Shown: positions 28,965 through 38,955, numbered from the stretch's first letter. The stretch is DNA of 64,000 bases from Pseudoalteromonas peptidolytica (GCF_012641745.1 NZ_WEHZ01000013.1:1-64000); one strand, 5' to 3'. Program-made: numbers and translations. Notes: generated by a model from the letters alone, not told the origin.

Positions 28965-29640
28965 CCTATTGGCCATAGACGCCTCCACTGAAGCACTCAG
29001 TATCGCCCTGCATTACGAAGGCAAGTTTATTCGCCATTTTGAGGTTTGCCCACAGCAGCACAGTCAAAAAATATTGCCGCTGGTGGAGAGGATTTTACGC
29101 GAAGCCGACATTACCCTTAACGAGCTTGATGGTATAGTGTTTGGACGCGGCCCTGGAAGTTTTACCGGAGTGAGAATCAGTACCGCAGTGGCACAAGGAC
29201 TGGCATACTCATCAGGGTTAAAATTAGTTGGTGTTTCTACCTTACACGCCATGGCACAACAGGTATGGATGGAAACCGGTAAAGATAACGTAGTCTCAGC
29301 AATAGATGCGCGTATGGGAGAGATTTACCTTTGTCAGTATAATGGCCTAAACGGTAGAGTTATCCAAGCGACATCAGAAGAAACTGTAATAAAACCCGAA
29401 AACATAGACTTTAGTGTAAGCGGTGCGGTAGGAGTTGGAACAGGATGGCAAGCATTTCCTGAGCTTGCTTCGCAGCTTGCCTGTGAGGAGCTCGATAGCA
29501 TTACACTACCAGACGCCTATTACATGCTATTTATAGCAGATGATGCCTTCACTAAAGGATTATCAGTTGATGCTGCCGAAGCACAACCACAATATGTTCG
29601 AGACACGGTGACATGGAAAAAGTTGCCAGGCCGCGAATAA
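28954..29640 (+). CDS. tsaB: tRNA threonylcarbamoyladenosine biosynthesis protein TsaB
   Basis: 228 residues. Actin-like ASKHA fold: LLAIDASTEALSIAL, HSQKILPLVERIL, the GRGPGSFTGVRISTAVAQGLAY signature, and SAIDARMGEIY. Partner and activator of TsaD in making t6A37 on ANN-decoding tRNAs. Translationally coupled to yoaA by overlap. Confidence 0.95.
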   Translation: MKNNLLAIDASTEALSIALHYEGKFIRHFEVCPQQHSQKILPLVERILREADITLNELDGIVFGRGPGSFTGVRISTAVAQGLAYSSGLKLVGVSTLHAMAQQVWMETGKDNVVSAIDARMGEIYLCQYNGLNGRVIQATSEETVIKPENIDFSVSGAVGVGTGWQAFPELASQLACEELDSITLPDAYYMLFIADDAFTKGLSVDAAEAQPQYVRDTVTWKKLPGRE

Positions 29641-29683
29641 AGGCGTATTTTTAAACAAGCACAGTGTATTTAAGAGTTAAGCG

Positions 29684-29980
29684 GTGAAATTAAATTCAAT
29701 AGTACAACAAGCTGGTACTTACCAAGTAAAACCACAGCCTAAAAAGGCGGTGAGTCCTGCTATTGAAGAGGGAAATACTGCCAAGCTCAACACCGCCCAA
29801 ATCAAAACCAGCGAAAAGGGCATTGCACTCGTAGAGCAATTTCAAATGCAGCAACGCTCTACTATTTATGATCGTCCGAATTTTCGCACTGGGCAAGCCA
29901 TTAGTGAATACAAAGCAATCGCCACGGAAGCAAGGCGAGATGAGATTAAAAATATGATTGGGGTGTCGGTTTACGCGTAA
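29684..29980 (+). CDS. Small conserved-looking protein of unknown function
   Basis: 98 residues from a GTG start (MKLNSIVQQAGTYQVKP). The N-terminal half is Pro/Lys/Thr rich and probably flexible; the C-terminal half (RPNFRTGQAISEYKAIATEARRDEIKNMIGVSVYA) looks like a compact helical motif. No signal peptide or membrane segment, no family recognised. It is 43 bp downstream of tsaB on the same strand and is followed by a strong terminator, so it probably ends the yoaA-tsaB transcript. Confidence 0.65.
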   Translation: MKLNSIVQQAGTYQVKPQPKKAVSPAIEEGNTAKLNTAQIKTSEKGIALVEQFQMQQRSTIYDRPNFRTGQAISEYKAIATEARRDEIKNMIGVSVYA

Positions 29981-30002
29981 TACCTCTAAAGCGTTTGAAG
30001 TA

Positions 30003-30030
30003 AATAAGGTCAGCACATGCTGACCTTATT
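30003..30030. terminator. Bidirectional terminator
   Basis: AATAAGGTCAGCA (30003-30015) is complementary to TGCTGACCTTATT (30018-30030) and is followed by TGTTTTT on the plus strand. It separates the yoaA-tsaB unit from convergent phoA. Confidence 0.85.
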
Positions 30031-30041
30031 TGTTTTTAAGC

Positions 30042-30088
30042 TTATACCAATTGTTTTAATTAAGTGGTCTATTTTGAGGCGAGAAAAT
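30042..30088 (-). repeat. Repeat family A, half copy R1
   Basis: TTATACCAATT...TTAATTAAGTGGTCTATTTTGAGGCGAGAAAAT matches the reverse complement of the right arm of R2 (35699-35746) and R3. The left half is absent, so this is a solo end. It lies between the terminator and the phoA stop. Confidence 0.8.
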
Positions 30089-30122
30089 CTTGTCCGTCAC
30101 TCCGCAACCGACAGAGATGTCG

Positions 30123-31415
30123 TTACTTTTTAATAAACTCAATTAATTTATCGGCGATCTTAGTGTTATTTTGCGAACCAATAAACCTTTCTTTGCCCAT
30201 ACCGTGAGCAAAAACAGGTACATCGATTGCAGTATGACCGCTCGTTGTCCAACCAGTGAAAGACGCATCGCTAATTGTCTCTTTAACGACCGTACTCAAC
30301 GCTTTTGGCCCTTGTGACAATGCTTCTTTTACATTCAGTTCAGTCGCACTATCATACTCAAGCCCCGTCAGAGCTTTCCATGTAGCCTTTACATCTTTTG
30401 CATCCACGAGTGCTTTGGCTATCTCACCAGCAGAGCCCTTTACGTTGGCTATCACATCACGCTCCCAGCGATATTGACCATTTGCACCAAGAGTTAAGCC
30501 GCCTGTGGAGTGATCAGCTGTCACGACAAGAATGGTATCAGGGTTGCTGTCAACAAATGCTTTTGCAAGTTTGATTGACTCTGCAAAATCATCCATTTCA
30601 CGCATCGCACAAGCGATGTCGTTCGCGTGCCCACACCAGTCAATCTGACTGCCCTCTACCATTAAGAAAAACCCTTTGTCATTTTGGTTTTCCAATAACG
30701 ATAGTGCCGTTTGGGTCATTTTCGTTAAGCGCTGTGGCTCCTCATCAATAGCAAACGGTAGACCGACCTCGGCAAATAAACCAATTGCTGGGACTTTATT
30801 TAACGTGTCAAGCTTGGACAAATCATCTACGTATTGATAACCCGCTTCTTTGAACTCGTTAACCAAATTTCTGTCTTCGCGAATAAAGTATTTGGTACCA
30901 CCACCGAGCATAAGATCGACAGGTAATTTACCTGCTATCTTGTTATCTACATAGTCATTGGCGATCTCGTCGTAGTTGCGACGAGATTCGTTATGAGAAG
31001 CAAAGCTTGCTGGGGTTGCATGATTAATTTGCGATGTCGCAACTAGTGCGGTTGTTTTACCTTTCTTCTTAGCAACTTCCAGCATGGTTTCTAAATGCGC
31101 TTTGTGAGTATCTACCGCGATAGCGCCGTTGTAGCTTTTTGTTCCGGTGCTCAATGCCGTTGCACCTGCTGCGCTGTCAGTTACAATCGTGTCGTCATCA
31201 GGGTAGGTATGCGCCATGCCAACCAAAATGGAGTCAAAAACGGTTGGTTCAACAACTTTTGTTGCTGGATCATCTTTAAAATATCGATATGCGGTTGTGT
31301 ATGTTGGTCCCATACCATCACCTATCATGTAAATGATGTTTTTTGGAGCTGCAACAGCAGGAGCAGCAACAAGCATTCCTATCACTGATGCTAAAAGGCG
31401 AGTCTTAAAATTCAT
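30123..31415 (-). CDS. phoA: Alkaline phosphatase, PhoA family
   Basis: 430 residues from the ATG at 31415 (MNFKTRLLASVIGMLVAAPAVAA), which gives a good signal peptide; the frame extends six codons upstream. Catalytic features: IYMIGDGMG, the Ser nucleophile in VTDSAAGATAL, EGSQIDWCGHANDI, VTADHSTGG and TSGHTAIDVPVFAHG. A periplasmic or secreted zinc/magnesium phosphomonoesterase. Upstream DNA is AT-rich; no Pho box was confidently read. Confidence 0.92.
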   Translation of the reverse strand: MNFKTRLLASVIGMLVAAPAVAAPKNIIYMIGDGMGPTYTTAYRYFKDDPATKVVEPTVFDSILVGMAHTYPDDDTIVTDSAAGATALSTGTKSYNGAIAVDTHKAHLETMLEVAKKKGKTTALVATSQINHATPASFASHNESRRNYDEIANDYVDNKIAGKLPVDLMLGGGTKYFIREDRNLVNEFKEAGYQYVDDLSKLDTLNKVPAIGLFAEVGLPFAIDEEPQRLTKMTQTALSLLENQNDKGFFLMVEGSQIDWCGHANDIACAMREMDDFAESIKLAKAFVDSNPDTILVVTADHSTGGLTLGANGQYRWERDVIANVKGSAGEIAKALVDAKDVKATWKALTGLEYDSATELNVKEALSQGPKALSTVVKETISDASFTGWTTSGHTAIDVPVFAHGMGKERFIGSQNNTKIADKLIEFIKK

Positions 31416-31589
31416 TGTTATTCCCGTGTACATTCATAAAGAAAATGTTTTATCTAAACCTTACTACTACTAAATTAATAACCAATTGTATTAAGCAAAA
31501 TTTTCTACAAATCAAAGTAGTAAGTTCAAATATGTCACGGTAAGATAATAAATCAATGATGCAACGATGAACACAAAAAGAATTCTTTG

Positions 31590-32444
31590 ATGTCTTTATA
31601 TGCGATAAAAGAACAAAAAATCGGGCCATTTGCCTATCAAACATGGGGCAGTGGCCGGCAAACTATCATTTACCTCCATGGATGGCAGGATAACAGTAAT
31701 AGCTTTTTACCGTTTCAACCGTTTTCTGAAGAATTGTATACTCACATTGCGCTTGACTTGCCAGGACATGGCCGCTCAGACTGGAAAAGTGAGGACGCTT
31801 TCTATTACTTTATAGACTACGTTTATGATCTAAAAAGTTTTTTAGATCTTGCACAGCTAGCCCAGTGCCATTTCGTCGGACACTCAATGGGAGCGATGAT
31901 AGCGAATCTATTTGCCGCTTGTTATCCAGAGCGGTGCCTATCACTAGCCCTTATTGAAGGTATTGGCATAGTGAATACGCCTGAGCCTGAAACGAAGAAA
32001 CAACTCATCAACGCTTTTAATTCCCGAGATAAGTTAAAACAATCTACACCCAGAGTGTATCCTGATATAAATACTTTGGCACAGCTACGATGTAAGGTCA
32101 GCGATGTATCCATAGACATTGCGACTTTACTCATGAATAGAAACACCAAACAACATAATCAGGGCGTCCAACTCACTCTTGATCCTAGACTGAAGCAACA
32201 TTCCGGTTTTCGCTTTTCAGTGGCGCAAGCAAAGTCAGCGCTTGAGGGGACTATTGTACCTACTTTATTAATTTTGGCTGAGCAGGGTTTTGCAATGATT
32301 GATAAACAGTACCAACTATTTAAATCATGTTTTGATTCGCTAACAATAGAAAAAGTTTCAGGAGGTCATCATTGCCATATGGAAAACCCCGAAATATGCT
32401 GTAAGCTAATTGCACGACACCAAAGGTCGGTGTCAGTTTCTTAA
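31590..32444 (+). CDS. Alpha/beta hydrolase
   Basis: 284 residues from the ATG at 31590 (a TTG precedes it). YLHGWQDNS oxyanion region, nucleophile elbow GHSMGAM (GxSxG) near residue 98, and a C-terminal catalytic His in GGHHCHMENP. Soluble; substrate cannot be told from sequence. It lies upstream of fadD on the same strand, separated by about 245 bp, so an acyl ester or lipid substrate is only a guess. Confidence 0.82.
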   Translation: MSLYAIKEQKIGPFAYQTWGSGRQTIIYLHGWQDNSNSFLPFQPFSEELYTHIALDLPGHGRSDWKSEDAFYYFIDYVYDLKSFLDLAQLAQCHFVGHSMGAMIANLFAACYPERCLSLALIEGIGIVNTPEPETKKQLINAFNSRDKLKQSTPRVYPDINTLAQLRCKVSDVSIDIATLLMNRNTKQHNQGVQLTLDPRLKQHSGFRFSVAQAKSALEGTIVPTLLILAEQGFAMIDKQYQLFKSCFDSLTIEKVSGGHHCHMENPEICCKLIARHQRSVSVS

Positions 32445-32689
32445 AGCGGTAGATACCGACAGCGCAATACTTGGCTATTGATAAAAAAGGGAGTTCAAAG
32501 AATAAACTAATGAAGGAAAGAAATACCATTATGAGCGTTAAAGGCCACGTTTCAACAGCATCTTGATTGTAAATCCTCAAATATTGTGGGAACATGGCGG
32601 TTTTAGAGTATTTGCTCAATTGTTAAAGTGCCTTACATCGTTTATGGTTTAGGGTGAATATAAAAATAACGAGAACACAGGAGCTAAGA

Positions 32690-34342
32690 GTGGAAAAAAT
32701 CTGGCTGAAGCGCTACCCAGAGGGTATGCCTGAAACTATCGACCCAGAGCATTACAACTCATTGCTTGAATTATTTGAAAAAAGTTTTGCCGATTATGCA
32801 CAGTACCCAGCCTATTCGAATATGGGTAAAACACTGACTTATCAGCAAGTTGATGAAAAAACAAAAGCAGTTGCTAGTTATATACAAAATGAATTAAAAC
32901 TTGGTCGCGGCGACAAAGTTGCTGTAATGATGCCGAATTTACTACAAACCCCTATTACTATTTTGGGTGTGCTGCGTGCTGGCTGTACGGTTGTAAATGT
33001 CAACCCACTATATACAGTGCGAGAGCTTGAGCATCAGTTGAATGACTCTGAATCAAAGGCCATTTTTATTCTTGCGAACTTTGCTCACACTTTAGAGCAA
33101 GCCTTGCCTAAAACGCAGGTTAAACATGTTGTGCTAACTGAAATTGGCGATATGCTGGGCGGATTGAAAAAGCACCTAGTAAACTTTGTTGTGAAGCACT
33201 TCAAAAAAATGGTTCCAGATTTTAGCTTGGCGAACACGATCCCTTTCAAGCATGTAATTGCAGCAGATCCTGCAAAATACAACAAACCAGATATTTCGCT
33301 TAGCGACCTTGCTTTTTTACAATACACAGGTGGAACAACTGGAGTTTCAAAAGGAGCGATGTTAACGCATGGCAACATGGTTGCTAACCTAGAACAAGTC
33401 TCCGGCTGTCTAGACAAAGTGTTAGACAAAGGCAAAGAGGTCGTTATCACGGCTTTACCGCTTTATCATATTTTTGCGTTAACGGCGAACTGCTTGACGT
33501 TTATGAAGTACGGTGGTCATAATATTTTGATCACCAACCCTCGTGATATGCCTGCTTTTGTTAAAGAACTTGCAAAATATCCATTTACAGCAATTACCGG
33601 CGTAAATACGCTATTTAATGGTTTATTGAACACACCAGGATTTGCTGATCTCGACTTTTCGACCTTGAAAATGTCCTTGGGTGGTGGCATGGCCGTACAA
33701 CGACCTGTAGCAGAGCGTTGGCAGAAAATAACCAAATCGAAACTGATGGAAGGCTACGGATTAACCGAATGTGCGCCATTAGTTACTATCTGTCCGCACG
33801 ATTTAGATGCGTACAACGGCTCAATAGGTTTACCAGCGCCAAGTACTGACATTAAGATAATCGACGAAAATGGTAATGAAACCCCTAAAGGTGAACCGGG
33901 TGAGTTGTGCGTAAAAGGGCCACAAGTAATGGCTGGTTACTATAACCGACCGGATGCGACAGCTGAATGTTTAAAAGATGGCTGGTTTGCGACTGGTGAT
34001 ATTGCAACTTACGATGACGATGGTTTCTTCTATATTGTGGATCGTAAAAAAGATATGATTTTGGTATCTGGCTTTAACGTATTTCCTAATGAAATTGAAG
34101 AAGTTGTTGCGATGCACGAAGGTGTGCTTGAAGTTGCAGCTGTCGGCGTGCCACATGAAGTAAGTGGCGAGCAAGTAAAAGTTTTTATCGTTAAAAAAGA
34201 CCCTTCTTTAACAGAAAAAGATATAATTGCGCATTGCCGAGATAATCTAACGAACTATAAGGTACCAAAGTTGGTGGAGTTTAGAGATGAACTACCGAAA
34301 ACCAATGTAGGTAAAATACTGCGTAGAGCGTTAAAAGAATAA
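32690..34342 (+). CDS. fadD: Long-chain fatty acid-CoA ligase
   Basis: About 550 residues from a GTG at 32690 ([16 protein letters not shown]), with CAGGAGC 5-11 nt upstream and a start that matches FadD; the frame opens 12 codons earlier. Adenylate-forming enzyme: P-loop [50 protein letters not shown], and the catalytic lysine in [11 protein letters not shown]. Activates fatty acids at the inner membrane for beta-oxidation. Followed by a strong terminator and rnd, as in E. coli. Confidence 0.95.
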   Translation: MEKIWLKRYPEGMPETIDPEHYNSLLELFEKSFADYAQYPAYSNMGKTLTYQQVDEKTKAVASYIQNELKLGRGDKVAVMMPNLLQTPITILGVLRAGCTVVNVNPLYTVRELEHQLNDSESKAIFILANFAHTLEQALPKTQVKHVVLTEIGDMLGGLKKHLVNFVVKHFKKMVPDFSLANTIPFKHVIAADPAKYNKPDISLSDLAFLQYTGGTTGVSKGAMLTHGNMVANLEQVSGCLDKVLDKGKEVVITALPLYHIFALTANCLTFMKYGGHNILITNPRDMPAFVKELAKYPFTAITGVNTLFNGLLNTPGFADLDFSTLKMSLGGGMAVQRPVAERWQKITKSKLMEGYGLTECAPLVTICPHDLDAYNGSIGLPAPSTDIKIIDENGNETPKGEPGELCVKGPQVMAGYYNRPDATAECLKDGWFATGDIATYDDDGFFYIVDRKKDMILVSGFNVFPNEIEEVVAMHEGVLEVAAVGVPHEVSGEQVKVFIVKKDPSLTEKDIIAHCRDNLTNYKVPKLVEFRDELPKTNVGKILRRALKE

Positions 34343-34343
34343 C

Positions 34344-34371
34344 AAAAAAGCCGGCATCAGCCGGCTTTTTT
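34344..34371 (+). terminator. fadD terminator
   Basis: AAAAAAGCCGGC (34344-34355) pairs with GCCGGCTTTTTT (34360-34371) around a 4-nt loop, directly after the fadD stop. Confidence 0.92.
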
Positions 34372-34420
34372 ATCGCTAACGATTTGCACCAGTTAGCCAC
34401 ATAATTGCATGGGAGTAAAA

Positions 34421-35548
34421 GTGCAGTATCAAGTCATTGAAAGCCAACAAGCACTAGATGAGTTTGTAGCTAAAATTTCAACCGCAAAAGTACTTGCTGT
34501 TGATACCGAGTTTATGCGTCGTCGCACTTTATATCCCGAAATCGCGTTACTACAAATATTTGATGGAAGTCATCTTGCTCTGATAGATCCATTAATTGAA
34601 ATGGACTTTCAATCGCTTTGGGCTTTATTTGCCAATACGGATATCTTAAAAGTGCTTCACTCTCCTTCAGAGGATATTGAAGTATTTTTGAAATTTGCAG
34701 GTTTTATACCATCACCCATTTTTGATACTCAGTTTGCGCTACAGTTACTAGGAGAGGGCAGCTGTATCGGCTTTGCCAATATGGTTAAGCAGTTAAGTAA
34801 TGTTGATATTGATAAGAGTGAATCAAGGACAGATTGGTTGCGCCGTCCATTAACGCAAAAGCAATTAGATTACGCTGCATCAGATGTTTTTCATTTACTA
34901 CCATGCTTTCAGCAGATCCTTAACCAAATCGAAGAAAAGCAGCTATTTAGCATAGTATTGAAAGAAAGTGAGCTGCTTGCACAAAAGCGTAGCTTCCGCC
35001 AACCCGATCCACTACTTTATTTAGATATTAAAAATGTATGGCAATTAAAGCCAAGAGATCTCGCAATTTTAAAAGAGCTAGCGGCTTGGCGACGTGCAAA
35101 AGCTGAGAAAAAAAATTTGGCGCTTAATTTTGTACTAAAAGAACATAATATGGTTGAGATAGCCAAACGCCGTCCAAGTACACTCGGTAGTTTGCGTAAT
35201 GTGCCAGGGGTTGAGCCTATGGAAGTAAATCGATCGGGTAAGGAAATTCTTGCTTGCATTGAAAAGGGCAAGCAAATTGTCGAGCAAGATTGTCCACAAC
35301 GCGTAAAGCGGCTCATTGATTTCAAAGGTTATAAAGCTGCATGTAAAGAAATAAAGCTTATCATCACTGAGGTCGCAAAAGAAAACCAGATCCCAGCCGA
35401 TGTTTTCGCCTCTAAAAAGCAAATCAATCAAGTGATTAGCTGGTCGTGGAAAAAATCTGAGGCAGAAAAAAAGCTACTTATGAAACCTGATCTAGCACTA
35501 GGCTGGCGTGCTGAGCTACTTGAAGACAGACTAAAGAACTGGTGGTAA
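34421..35548 (+). CDS. rnd: Ribonuclease D
   Basis: 375 residues from a GTG at 34421, which has GGGAG five nt upstream; an in-frame ATG at 34409 lacks one. DEDD exonuclease domain (VDTEFMRRRTLYPEIALLQIFDG, HSPSEDIEVF, TDWLRRPLTQKQLDYAASDVFHL) and a C-terminal HRDC domain (about 205-285, LAAWRRAKAEKKNLALNFVL). A 3'-5' exoribonuclease acting on tRNA and small RNA 3' ends. Confidence 0.94.
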   Translation: MQYQVIESQQALDEFVAKISTAKVLAVDTEFMRRRTLYPEIALLQIFDGSHLALIDPLIEMDFQSLWALFANTDILKVLHSPSEDIEVFLKFAGFIPSPIFDTQFALQLLGEGSCIGFANMVKQLSNVDIDKSESRTDWLRRPLTQKQLDYAASDVFHLLPCFQQILNQIEEKQLFSIVLKESELLAQKRSFRQPDPLLYLDIKNVWQLKPRDLAILKELAAWRRAKAEKKNLALNFVLKEHNMVEIAKRRPSTLGSLRNVPGVEPMEVNRSGKEILACIEKGKQIVEQDCPQRVKRLIDFKGYKAACKEIKLIITEVAKENQIPADVFASKKQINQVISWSWKKSEAEKKLLMKPDLALGWRAELLEDRLKNWW

Positions 35549-35550
35549 TA

Positions 35551-35575
35551 AAAAAGGGCTATAAAAGCCCTTTTT
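35551..35575 (+). terminator. rnd terminator
   Basis: AAAAAGGGCT (35551-35560) pairs with AGCCCTTTTT (35566-35575), followed by T/A-rich DNA. It directly abuts repeat R2. Confidence 0.9.
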
Positions 35576-35580
35576 TATAT

Positions 35581-35746
35581 TTATACCAATTTCACTTAGT
35601 ACCTGTTTAATTTGGCGAAGCAAATATGACGCTAACGGCGTTAAAAATTTCTCATTTAGAACAACTAAATAACAAAATTTTTGCCTGGTTATCGACTATA
35701 TTTTCTCGCCTCAAAATAGAGCACTTAATTAAGCTAATTGGTATTA
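35581..35746 (+). repeat. Repeat family A, full-length copy R2
   Basis: 166 bp bounded by TTATACCAATT and AATTGGTATTA, an inverted pair of ends. The inside holds TGACGCTAACGGCGTTAAAAATT and, at the right, TTTTCTCGCCTCAAAATAGAGCACTTAATTAAG. It fills the space between the rnd terminator and minE; its last three bases (35744-35746) are the minE stop codon. A frame at 35626-35769 is open for 47 codons, but differences from R5 fall mostly in first and second positions, so I treat the element as non-coding. Confidence 0.85.
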
Positions 35747-36004
35747 CTTTTCATCGTCAGGTAGTGTGACATTTAATTCAAGCACAGCTAAATCGTCTTC
35801 ATTTTGCTCAAACTGAACATTTACCGCATCTGAGTCTACCTTCACGTATTTTCGGATAACATCCAAAATATCCTGCTTTAGCTGCGGCAGGTAGTCAGGC
35901 GTTCCTCGTTTGGAACGCTCATGTGCGACAATTATTTGCAGTCGCTCTTTTGCCAACGACGCACTGTTTTTCTTTTCTGAACGAAAATAATCTAGTAAAG
36001 ACAC
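35744..36004 (-). CDS. minE: Cell division topological specificity factor MinE
   Basis: 86 residues from a GTG at 36004 ([29 protein letters not shown]), with GGAGG 6-10 nt upstream; the longer open frame to 36076 lies inside minD. Residues 1-30 carry the anti-MinCD helix and membrane-targeting segment; the rest is the beta dimerisation domain. Stimulates MinD ATPase to set pole-to-pole oscillation. The stop codon is supplied by the end of repeat R2, with no spacer. Confidence 0.94.
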   Translation of the reverse strand: MSLLDYFRSEKKNSASLAKERLQIIVAHERSKRGTPDYLPQLKQDILDVIRKYVKVDSDAVNVQFEQNEDDLAVLELNVTLPDDEK

Positions 36005-36005
36005 A

Positions 36006-36815
36006 TTACCCTCCAAAGATCCGTTTGAAGATACCTTTCTTCTCGACCTGTAAAAAACGAAAATCGACGATTTCACCTAACAAACGGCTGATTGCATCGC
36101 TATAAGCTTGGCCTGCGTCTGATTCTTGGTCAAGGATCACAGGTTGCCCTGAGTTTGAAGCATTCAATACAGACTTTGACTCAGGGATAACGCCAAGCAA
36201 ATCAATCGCTAAGATTTCTTTTACATCATCAACTGAGAGCATTTCACCGCTATCAACACGCTCTGGATTATATCGAGTTAGTAGCAAATGTTCTTTTACT
36301 GGCTCTAAACCTAGCTCAGCTCGGCGAGATTTACTTTGTAAGATACCTAAAATTCTGTCGGAATCTCGTACAGAAGATACTTCCGGGTTCGTCGTGACAA
36401 CAGCTTCATCTGCAAAGTAAAGTGCCATCATTGCCCCTGCTTCAATACCTGCAGGTGAGTCACAAATAATGAAATCAAAGCCTTCTTTCATTTCATTTAA
36501 AACTCGCTCAACACCTTCACGTGTCAACGCATCTTTATCACGGGTTTGAGAGGCCGGAAGAATATATAGTTTTTCAACCCGTTTATCTTTGATGAGTGCT
36601 TGGTTGAGGTTTGCTTCACCATTAATGACATTAACAAAGTCATAGACTACACGGCGTTCACAACCCATAATTAAGTCAAGGTTTCTTAGACCAATATCAA
36701 AATCGACTATGGCTGTTTTATAACCCTTTAGCGCTAAGCCTGTACCAATTGCTGCACTCGACGTTGTCTTACCAACACCGCCTTTACCCGAAGTTACGAC
36801 AATAATTTTTGCCAT
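36006..36815 (-). CDS. minD: Septum site-determining ATPase MinD
   Basis: 269 residues. Deviant Walker [52 protein letters not shown], and the C-terminal amphipathic membrane-targeting helix ([11 protein letters not shown]). Recruits MinC to the membrane and oscillates with MinE. It is 5 bp after minC. Confidence 0.97.
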   Translation of the reverse strand: MAKIIVVTSGKGGVGKTTSSAAIGTGLALKGYKTAIVDFDIGLRNLDLIMGCERRVVYDFVNVINGEANLNQALIKDKRVEKLYILPASQTRDKDALTREGVERVLNEMKEGFDFIICDSPAGIEAGAMMALYFADEAVVTTNPEVSSVRDSDRILGILQSKSRRAELGLEPVKEHLLLTRYNPERVDSGEMLSVDDVKEILAIDLLGVIPESKSVLNASNSGQPVILDQESDAGQAYSDAISRLLGEIVDFRFLQVEKKGIFKRIFGG

Positions 36816-36820
36816 CTGAT

Positions 36821-37525
36821 TTATCCTTTGACCAAAGCTGTAATTTTTAATGATTCGTCTTGTTGTGTTATTTGAGCAGCTTGACCCCAGTGTTCGCCTT
36901 GTAACGAATCACTGATCCAATAACTCCCATTAATCGACACTAGCTCAGCTTCTAAGCGCTGACAAAATATACTGGTGTCTGGTTGGCCCTGTGCACCAGC
37001 GATTGCTCGACCACGCAAAGTACCGTATATATGTACGTTACCATCTGCGATAACTTCCGCTCCATGGCTTACCGCACCTAGTACGATCAAGTCACGGTCT
37101 TTTGCATAAATCTGCTGACCACTGCGTACCGTTCCGTTCACAATTTGCGCTGGCAGATACACTTGTTTTTCTACTACTTCAGCCGCTTGAGATTGTGAAG
37201 GGGTACTCGGTTGCACATCCCTTGAATAATTTAGTACAGAAAACCCTGCCTCTTTAGCTAAGTCGTGTTGACTTTGAGTACCGTTACATACACCTACCGG
37301 ATTGAGCTGTAAATCAATTAGTGTCTGCTTTAACTCTTTGAATTCTACATTTTGTTCCTGAACTTCAGCTAAATTAACCACAATTGGAGCACCCAAAAAG
37401 AACTTTGGTGCCTGCGATATTTTGCTATCTAGCTCTTGTCGTAATTTTGTTAAATCTAAAGAAAACAACTGTAGCACAGAGAGTGTAAATAGATTTCCTT
37501 TTAGTTCGAATGTTTGTTTTGACAT
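36821..37525 (-). CDS. minC: Septum site-determining protein MinC
   Basis: 234 residues from the ATG at 37525 (SKQTFELKGNLFTLSVL). N-terminal FtsZ-antagonist domain (1-110), a linker rich in Ser/Gln/Pro, and the C-terminal beta-helix domain from about 125 (VNGTVRSGQQIYAKDRDLIVLGAVSHGAEVIADGNVHIYGTLRGRA). First gene of minCDE and divergent from ycgL. Confidence 0.95.
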   Translation of the reverse strand: MSKQTFELKGNLFTLSVLQLFSLDLTKLRQELDSKISQAPKFFLGAPIVVNLAEVQEQNVEFKELKQTLIDLQLNPVGVCNGTQSQHDLAKEAGFSVLNYSRDVQPSTPSQSQAAEVVEKQVYLPAQIVNGTVRSGQQIYAKDRDLIVLGAVSHGAEVIADGNVHIYGTLRGRAIAGAQGQPDTSIFCQRLEAELVSINGSYWISDSLQGEHWGQAAQITQQDESLKITALVKG

Positions 37526-37660
37526 ATGCACTCAAATTTCTGTTACAACCGCCGCTAGCGCCTTATTTACTTGACTTTAGCGGGTAGTAAAACTTTCCAC
37601 AACTTACTAATAGCATGGTATAGTGACCGCCAATGATTAGCAAGAATTTATAGGCTTATA

Positions 37661-37942
37661 ATGCTCACTGCCATATACAAAAGTCCAAAAAAAGCGGATA
37701 CCTACCTGTTTGTTTCTAAAAGAGATGATTTTTCCAGCGTACCTGCACCTTTAATGGAAACTTTCGGTACACCAATCTATGTCATGATTGTGGATCTTGC
37801 TAGAAGAGAAAAACTAGGAATTGCGGATCTAGACACAGTTAAGCAAAAGTTAACAGATGATGGGTTTTACTTGCAGCTTCCACCACACACTGAAAGTTTG
37901 TTAGATGAATTTAGAAAGCAAAATGGAGTAACAGACACGTGA
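37661..37942 (+). CDS. ycgL: YcgL domain protein
   Basis: 93 residues. Starts LTAIYKSPKKADTYLFV and includes LMETFGTPIYVMIVDLA and LGIADLDTVKQKLTDDGFYLQLPP, the YcgL family. Function unknown. It neighbours minC in many gammaproteobacteria. Its stop overlaps the next gene's GTG start by 4 bp. Confidence 0.92.
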   Translation: MLTAIYKSPKKADTYLFVSKRDDFSSVPAPLMETFGTPIYVMIVDLARREKLGIADLDTVKQKLTDDGFYLQLPPHTESLLDEFRKQNGVTDT

Positions 37943-38955
37943 TAAAAAAAATTTCCTTATTAGTAGCCTCAGTTTGCCTGTCTACCTCAGTCTTTGCCAA
38001 TACTCAGGCTAAGTTTGATGAATATCTCAATAATTTAAAGCAAGAGGCGATTGATAAAGGCTATTCTCAACAATTAGTTGATGACGCTTTTGCTACCGCT
38101 ACTTTCAAAGAGAAAGTGATAAAGGCAGACAAAACACAGCCAGAAATTGTTGAAACACTCGAGACATATTTACCTAAACGTGTTCCAGAATGGAAAATCC
38201 AACGAGCGCGTAAGCTATATAAAGAACACCAGAGCACGCTAGAAAAAGTTGCAAAAGAATATGGTGTACAAGCTCGTTTTATTGTCGCACTTTGGGGTCT
38301 AGAAAGTAACTTTGGTCGTATTCAAGGTGGCTACCCTGTAATTAGCGCACTTGTGACGCTTGCTTTTGACGGTCGAAGAGAAGCCTTATACAAACGTCAA
38401 TTATGGGCTGCATTAGATATTTTAAGAGATGGCCATATTGATCTAAACAACTTCAAAGGTTCTTGGGCAGGTGCGATGGGTCAAACTCAATTCATGCCAA
38501 CCTCTTTTACCTCTTATGCTGTAGATTACAATCAAGATGGTCGAAAAGACATCTGGACAACCCAAGAAGACGCATTTGCATCAATAGCAAATTATCTTAA
38601 AAGTGTTGGCTGGAATGACAATCTAACTTGGGGTCGCCAAGTGAAATTACCTGAAGGCTTTGACACAAGTTATATTTTAAAACGCGGTACTAAGTCACAT
38701 AAAGAGTGGCTAGGAGAGTGGCGTAAATCAGAACGTTCTCTACAAGAATGGCAAGCCCTTGGACTGCGCAGAATGGATGGTAGTGATCTACCGAATGTTA
38801 ATATTAGTGCTGCATTAGTAATGCCTGACGATGCAAATGGCCGTATGTATCTTGCCTATGATAACTACAAAGCATTGATGAACTGGAATCGCTCTTACTA
38901 TTTTGCGACCAGTGTTGGCTTTTTGTCTGATCGGATCGGTTATCCAAAAATATAA
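37939..38955 (+). CDS. Lytic murein transglycosylase, MltB/SLT_2 type
   Basis: 338 residues from a GTG overlapping ycgL (GTGA). Signal peptide about 1-20 (LLVASVCLSTSVFA) without a lipobox, so a soluble periplasmic enzyme. Catalytic Glu in LWGLESNFGRIQGGYPVI; GSWAGAMGQTQFMPTSF; and DYNQDGRKDIWTTQEDAFASIANYL. Cleaves peptidoglycan to 1,6-anhydromuropeptides. No peptidoglycan-binding domain follows. Translationally coupled to ycgL. Confidence 0.92.
   Translation: MIKKISLLVASVCLSTSVFANTQAKFDEYLNNLKQEAIDKGYSQQLVDDAFATATFKEKVIKADKTQPEIVETLETYLPKRVPEWKIQRARKLYKEHQSTLEKVAKEYGVQARFIVALWGLESNFGRIQGGYPVISALVTLAFDGRREALYKRQLWAALDILRDGHIDLNNFKGSWAGAMGQTQFMPTSFTSYAVDYNQDGRKDIWTTQEDAFASIANYLKSVGWNDNLTWGRQVKLPEGFDTSYILKRGTKSHKEWLGEWRKSERSLQEWQALGLRRMDGSDLPNVNISAALVMPDDANGRMYLAYDNYKALMNWNRSYYFATSVGFLSDRIGYPKI

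Noticed and set aside
35626..35769. 47-codon frame within repeat R2 resembling the R5 frame
   Set aside because: Differences between copies are mainly in first and second codon positions and R3 has stops in the frame, so shared sequence reflects the repeat rather than a protein.
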